This document shows positions 61,035 through 64,000 of a stretch of DNA of 64,000 nt, one piece after another. The stretch comes from Alteromonas sp. M12 (GTDB lineage: Bacteria > Pseudomonadota > Gammaproteobacteria > Enterobacterales > Alteromonadaceae). The notes below the pieces were generated by a model. That model ran no database searches. It was not told where the DNA came from and was given only the letters and a program-made list of their open reading frames with translations. Position 1 is the stretch's first letter. The number at the start of each line of letters is the position of its first letter. Position numbers and translations under genes: made by a program. The stretch spans positions 3,162,001 to 3,226,000 of the forward strand of contig NZ_CP144164.1 of the NCBI RefSeq assembly GCF_037478005.1, given 5' to 3'.

Positions 61035-63521
61035 ATGCCTACTAAATACTTGATAAACCCCTTTAACACTCACAAAAGCGCAGTTTATAAATCTGCTATA
61101 GCACCAATAATACTATGTATTTTTAGTTGCATGTCTAGTGTCCACGCTGCTGAGATCTATGTCGCACCAACAGGAACGGATAACAACAGCGGGCGACAAG
61201 GGAAACCGCTTGCGTCAGTAGCTAAAGCCAAACAACTCGCTCAGTCTTTTGCAGGAAAAGAAGCGGTAACAGTACATGTTGCTGATGGCGTTTATTATTT
61301 GCCCGAGACATTGATTTTTGAACCGGCGGACTCTGGTAGTGAGCGATATCCCATTATTTACAAAGCAGAGCATGAAGGGCTAGCGGTGTTAAGTGGTGGT
61401 ACAAAATTGAAGCTTACTTGGTCTGCTTATAAAAATGGTATTTTCCAAACCGATACACCTGTAGGTTTACACATTGATCAACTTTTTATTGATGGTCAAA
61501 ATCAGCGTATGGCACGATACCCCAATTATGATTCGAGCAAAAAAACAGCAGCCTATCAAGGGTATGCGGCCGATGCTTTTTCTGCAGAACGAGCGGCAAA
61601 CTGGGGCGATCCTAGGGGTGGTTATATTCATGCAATGCATCGTTCACAATGGGGCGGATACCATTATCAAATCACTGGCAAGAAAAGCAATAACGAAATA
61701 ACTTATGAAGGTGGTTGGCAAAATAACCGTCAACTGGGCATGCATAAAGACTTTCGAATGGTTGAAAATATATTCGAAGAACTTGATGCACCAGGCGAAT
61801 GGTTTCATGACGCCCCAAAAAATAAACTTTATTTTAAACCAGCCAAAGGGATAAATCTAAATACAGCTAAGGTAGAAGTGGTACGCCTGGGTCATCTTGT
61901 AGAGTTTAAGGGCACTGAATTAAACCCAGTAAAACACATTACCCTACAAGGTTTTGTTGTACGTCATGCATCTCGCACTTTCATGAAAACTAAGGAGCCT
62001 TTGCTACGTTCAGATTGGACAATCTATCGCGGAGGCGCATTCCTTCTTACGGGCACTGAAAACATTCATATTTTAGATACCGAATTCGATCAGGTCGGTG
62101 GCAATGCTATTTTCGTCAACAACTATAATCGTAACGTATTGATTAAAGGGTGTCATATTCATGATACGGGTGCCAGTGGTGTAGCCTTTGTTGGTGATCC
62201 TGATGCCGTGCGTAATCCTTTATTTGAATATAAGCAAACAAATGACTTGTCTAAAATTGACCGGACTCCAGGGCCAAAAACGAATAACTATCCAGCTAAT
62301 TCAACTGTGGAAGATTGTCTTATCCACAAAATAGGCAGTGTAGAACGTCAGCCTGCTGGTGTGCAGATTTCTATGGCAAAAGGTATCACGGTTCGCGATG
62401 TTTCAATTTACGATACAGCTAGAGCGGGAATTAATATTGGTGACGGTACGTGGGGTGGCCATTTAATTGAGCGCGTTGATGTGTTTGACACCGTGCTAGA
62501 AACACATGACCACGGCTCGTTCAATTCTTGGGGACGAGATCGTTACTGGCGAAGTGACCAAGCCACATCACAACAAGCGATTGATGAGGCTCCCGACTTA
62601 CCATTTTTGGATGCAGTCGAAACGACCACCATCCGTAATAGTCGCTGGCGCAGTGATCACGGCTGGGATATTGACTTAGATGACGGCTCTACTAATTACG
62701 ATATTTATAATAACCTGATGTTAGCTGGAGGGTTAAAATTGCGTGAAGGTTTTCGCCGCCACGCCTGGAATAACATTGCAGTTCACAGTGGTTTGCACCC
62801 ACATGTTTGGTATAAGGAAAGTGGTGATAAAGTTTATAACAACATTTTCATGTCTCGGCACAAGCCTGCTCGAATGACTCATCCCTTTGTTGATCAAGTT
62901 ATGGTAGATAAAAACTTCTATGGCGAAAGCAAAGAAAAAGTAATGTCGGTTTCCGACAACCTAAGTTGGGATAAAAACTCAGCCTTTGGCGATCCGATGT
63001 TTGTCGACCCGAAAAACGGAGACTTCCGTGTGAAGCCTAACTCCCCTGCGTTGAAGATCGGTTTTAAGAATTTTCCGATGGATCAATTTGGTGTCAAAAA
63101 AGCATCTTTACGTGCTATCGCTCGAACCCCGAACCTTAGCGCTCCGGTAAAAACCAAACGTAAAGCACAACCATCGTTTACAGGTACTTGGATGGGGGCC
63201 AGTTTAGTAAACCTTTCCGGTAATGACTTTTCTGCTTTTGGCGTCAGTAAACAAGCAGGTGGAGTTGTGATAAAAACAGTACCAAAAGATAGCAAAGCTT
63301 CTAAGGCGGGGTTATTAGCAGGCGATGTTATTCAGAATGTTAATGGCCAATCAGTTTCTAAGTTACGTCAATTAAATCAAACCTTGAAACGTACGCCTGC
63401 GGATCTACTCAACCTTAAATTGGTGCGCAATCAGGAAGTCATCGAATTGATGCTCCAAATGGATAAAGATCTGCAGTTGAAAAGTGTATCAAGCCTAAAA
63501 AGAAGCACCTTCAATAAATGA
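61035..63521 (+). CDS. GH141-like right-handed beta-helix protein with C-terminal PDZ domain
   Basis: An 828-residue exported protein. A long signal peptide ends near CMSSVHAAE. Then EIYVAPTGTDNNSGRQGKPL and an N-terminal GH141-type entry (SGGTKLKLTWSAYKNGIFQT, IDGQNQRMARYPNY) lead to a parallel beta-helix with repeated short strands, and TVLETHDHGSFNSWGRDRYW, a motif shared by GH141-type enzymes. Characterised GH141 members act on fucosides or xylan. From about residue 705 a PDZ-like domain follows, with VIKTVPKDSKASKAGLLAGD and VIQNVNGQSVSKLRQLNQTL. A ribosome site AGGAA precedes the ATG. Fucan-side-chain hydrolysis fits the context. Confidence 0.8.
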   Translation: MPTKYLINPFNTHKSAVYKSAIAPIILCIFSCMSSVHAAEIYVAPTGTDNNSGRQGKPLASVAKAKQLAQSFAGKEAVTVHVADGVYYLPETLIFEPADSGSERYPIIYKAEHEGLAVLSGGTKLKLTWSAYKNGIFQTDTPVGLHIDQLFIDGQNQRMARYPNYDSSKKTAAYQGYAADAFSAERAANWGDPRGGYIHAMHRSQWGGYHYQITGKKSNNEITYEGGWQNNRQLGMHKDFRMVENIFEELDAPGEWFHDAPKNKLYFKPAKGINLNTAKVEVVRLGHLVEFKGTELNPVKHITLQGFVVRHASRTFMKTKEPLLRSDWTIYRGGAFLLTGTENIHILDTEFDQVGGNAIFVNNYNRNVLIKGCHIHDTGASGVAFVGDPDAVRNPLFEYKQTNDLSKIDRTPGPKTNNYPANSTVEDCLIHKIGSVERQPAGVQISMAKGITVRDVSIYDTARAGINIGDGTWGGHLIERVDVFDTVLETHDHGSFNSWGRDRYWRSDQATSQQAIDEAPDLPFLDAVETTTIRNSRWRSDHGWDIDLDDGSTNYDIYNNLMLAGGLKLREGFRRHAWNNIAVHSGLHPHVWYKESGDKVYNNIFMSRHKPARMTHPFVDQVMVDKNFYGESKEKVMSVSDNLSWDKNSAFGDPMFVDPKNGDFRVKPNSPALKIGFKNFPMDQFGVKKASLRAIARTPNLSAPVKTKRKAQPSFTGTWMGASLVNLSGNDFSAFGVSKQAGGVVIKTVPKDSKASKAGLLAGDVIQNVNGQSVSKLRQLNQTLKRTPADLLNLKLVRNQEVIELMLQMDKDLQLKSVSSLKRSTFNK

Positions 63522-63804
63522 AATTAACTCTTGTCATACCTATCATATGGTCTGTTCTATTTACCAACGTGGCACAGGTGCAACTTAAAATCTATTATGA
63601 CCGAGTATCAAGGAAATGTTGGCGACTTATGATTTGTCAGCGTGTTACCTCCCCCATTTGACGCACCTATATGGATCATCATGTTGTGTTTACTACGCCC
63701 TATGTGTTTGTTCCAAACCGCAATTACGGAAATCTATAGAAGAACAATGGCTAGCACACGGGGAGCTAACTTCGCCAAAATCGTCTGGAATATGAGATGA
63801 GTAG
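63518..63804 (+). pseudogene. decayed gene remnant
   Basis: An ATG at 63518 overlaps the stop of the beta-helix gene (ATGA). It opens a signal-peptide-like MKLTLVIPIIWSVLFTNVAQ, but the frame ends at 63661 after 47 codons. A second piece in another frame, containing KPQLRKSIEEQWLAHGELTS, reads across about 63710-63804. The two look like start and end of a gene that has lost its middle and frame. No family is recognised. Confidence 0.25.
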
Positions 63805-63917
63805 CGATAACCCGCCTATATTTTAATATTTTCTTGCGAAAAATTATCGCACAGTTACAGATGCTCGGCGACAACTACAGTGCCAAAATAACAGCTTGAT
63901 ATTGTATTGAAATTTTC

Positions 63918-64000
63918 TTAACTTTCTTCACTAATAAACACTTTCCCAATGGTGAGTTGTGCTAACAGCGTTTGCCATGGCTCAATGTCCCAGTTGACTC
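63918..64000 (-). CDS. C-terminal end of a minus-strand gene, partial
   Basis: A minus-strand frame enters from the right edge and ends at a TAA (63918-63920), reading VNWDIEPWQTLLAQLTIGKV then FISEES. It has the look of a real protein end, but is too short to name. Confidence 0.35.
   Translation of the reverse strand, partial: VNWDIEPWQTLLAQLTIGKVFISEES

Overview
The window comes from a marine gammaproteobacterium, most likely of the Alteromonadaceae (Paraglaciecola/Glaciecola/Alteromonas type). The reasons are the low GC content, a polar-flagellum gene order with FlgP and FlgT outer-ring accessory proteins, four flagellin genes, sigma54/sigma28-type flagellar promoters, and a fucose/sulfated-fucan catabolic island of the kind found in algae-associated bacteria. 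No species is claimed.

Left part (1-14118, all minus strand): a glycan-building operon. PseB-C-F-I-G-H make CMP-pseudaminic acid, the nonulosonic acid that decorates flagellin in many polar-flagellated bacteria. A GT9-like protein lies inside this run. Two unusual modules follow downstream. One is an acyl module: acyl carrier protein, short-chain dehydrogenase, AMP-dependent ligase, LuxE-like acyl-protein synthetase and LuxC-like acyl reductase. The other is a phosphoglycerol module: LicD-like transferase, TagD-like glycerol-3-phosphate cytidylyltransferase, and a TagB/TagF-like glycerophosphotransferase cut by the window edge. The inference is a pseudaminic-acid-based surface glycan carrying acyl and phosphoglycerol groups.

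Flagellar part (14595-40216): fliT-like, fliS, fliD, flaG, four flagellins, flgL-K-J-I-H-G-F, flgE-D-C-B, cheR and cheV on minus, then flgA-M-N on plus, flgP on minus and flgT on plus. Sigma54 sites precede flgB, flgF and flgA. Sigma28 sites precede flgM and three flagellins. A lone plus-strand sialidase-like propeller gene sits between the flagellins and flgL. The flagellin intergenic regions are structured: flagellins 2 and 4 have matching 3' UTR hairpins, and two plus-strand units with sigma54-type promoters and plus-strand terminators flank flagellin 2.

Middle part (40362-49560): tRNA-Arg(CCU), a bacteriophytochrome light-sensing set (Rcp1-like regulator, BphP kinase, BphO heme oxygenase) next to a Na+/H+ antiporter, then MarC, an M1 aminopeptidase lipoprotein and SmrA.

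Right part (49669-64000): a fucose-polymer utilisation island. Minus strand: mutarotase, FucP transporter, IclR regulator, lipoprotein esterase and an exported unclassified glycosidase. Plus strand: sulfatase, GH29 fucosidase, a second sulfatase broken by an in-frame TGA, and a GH141-like beta-helix protein with a C-terminal PDZ domain. The last 480 bases hold an apparently decayed gene and the tail of another gene.
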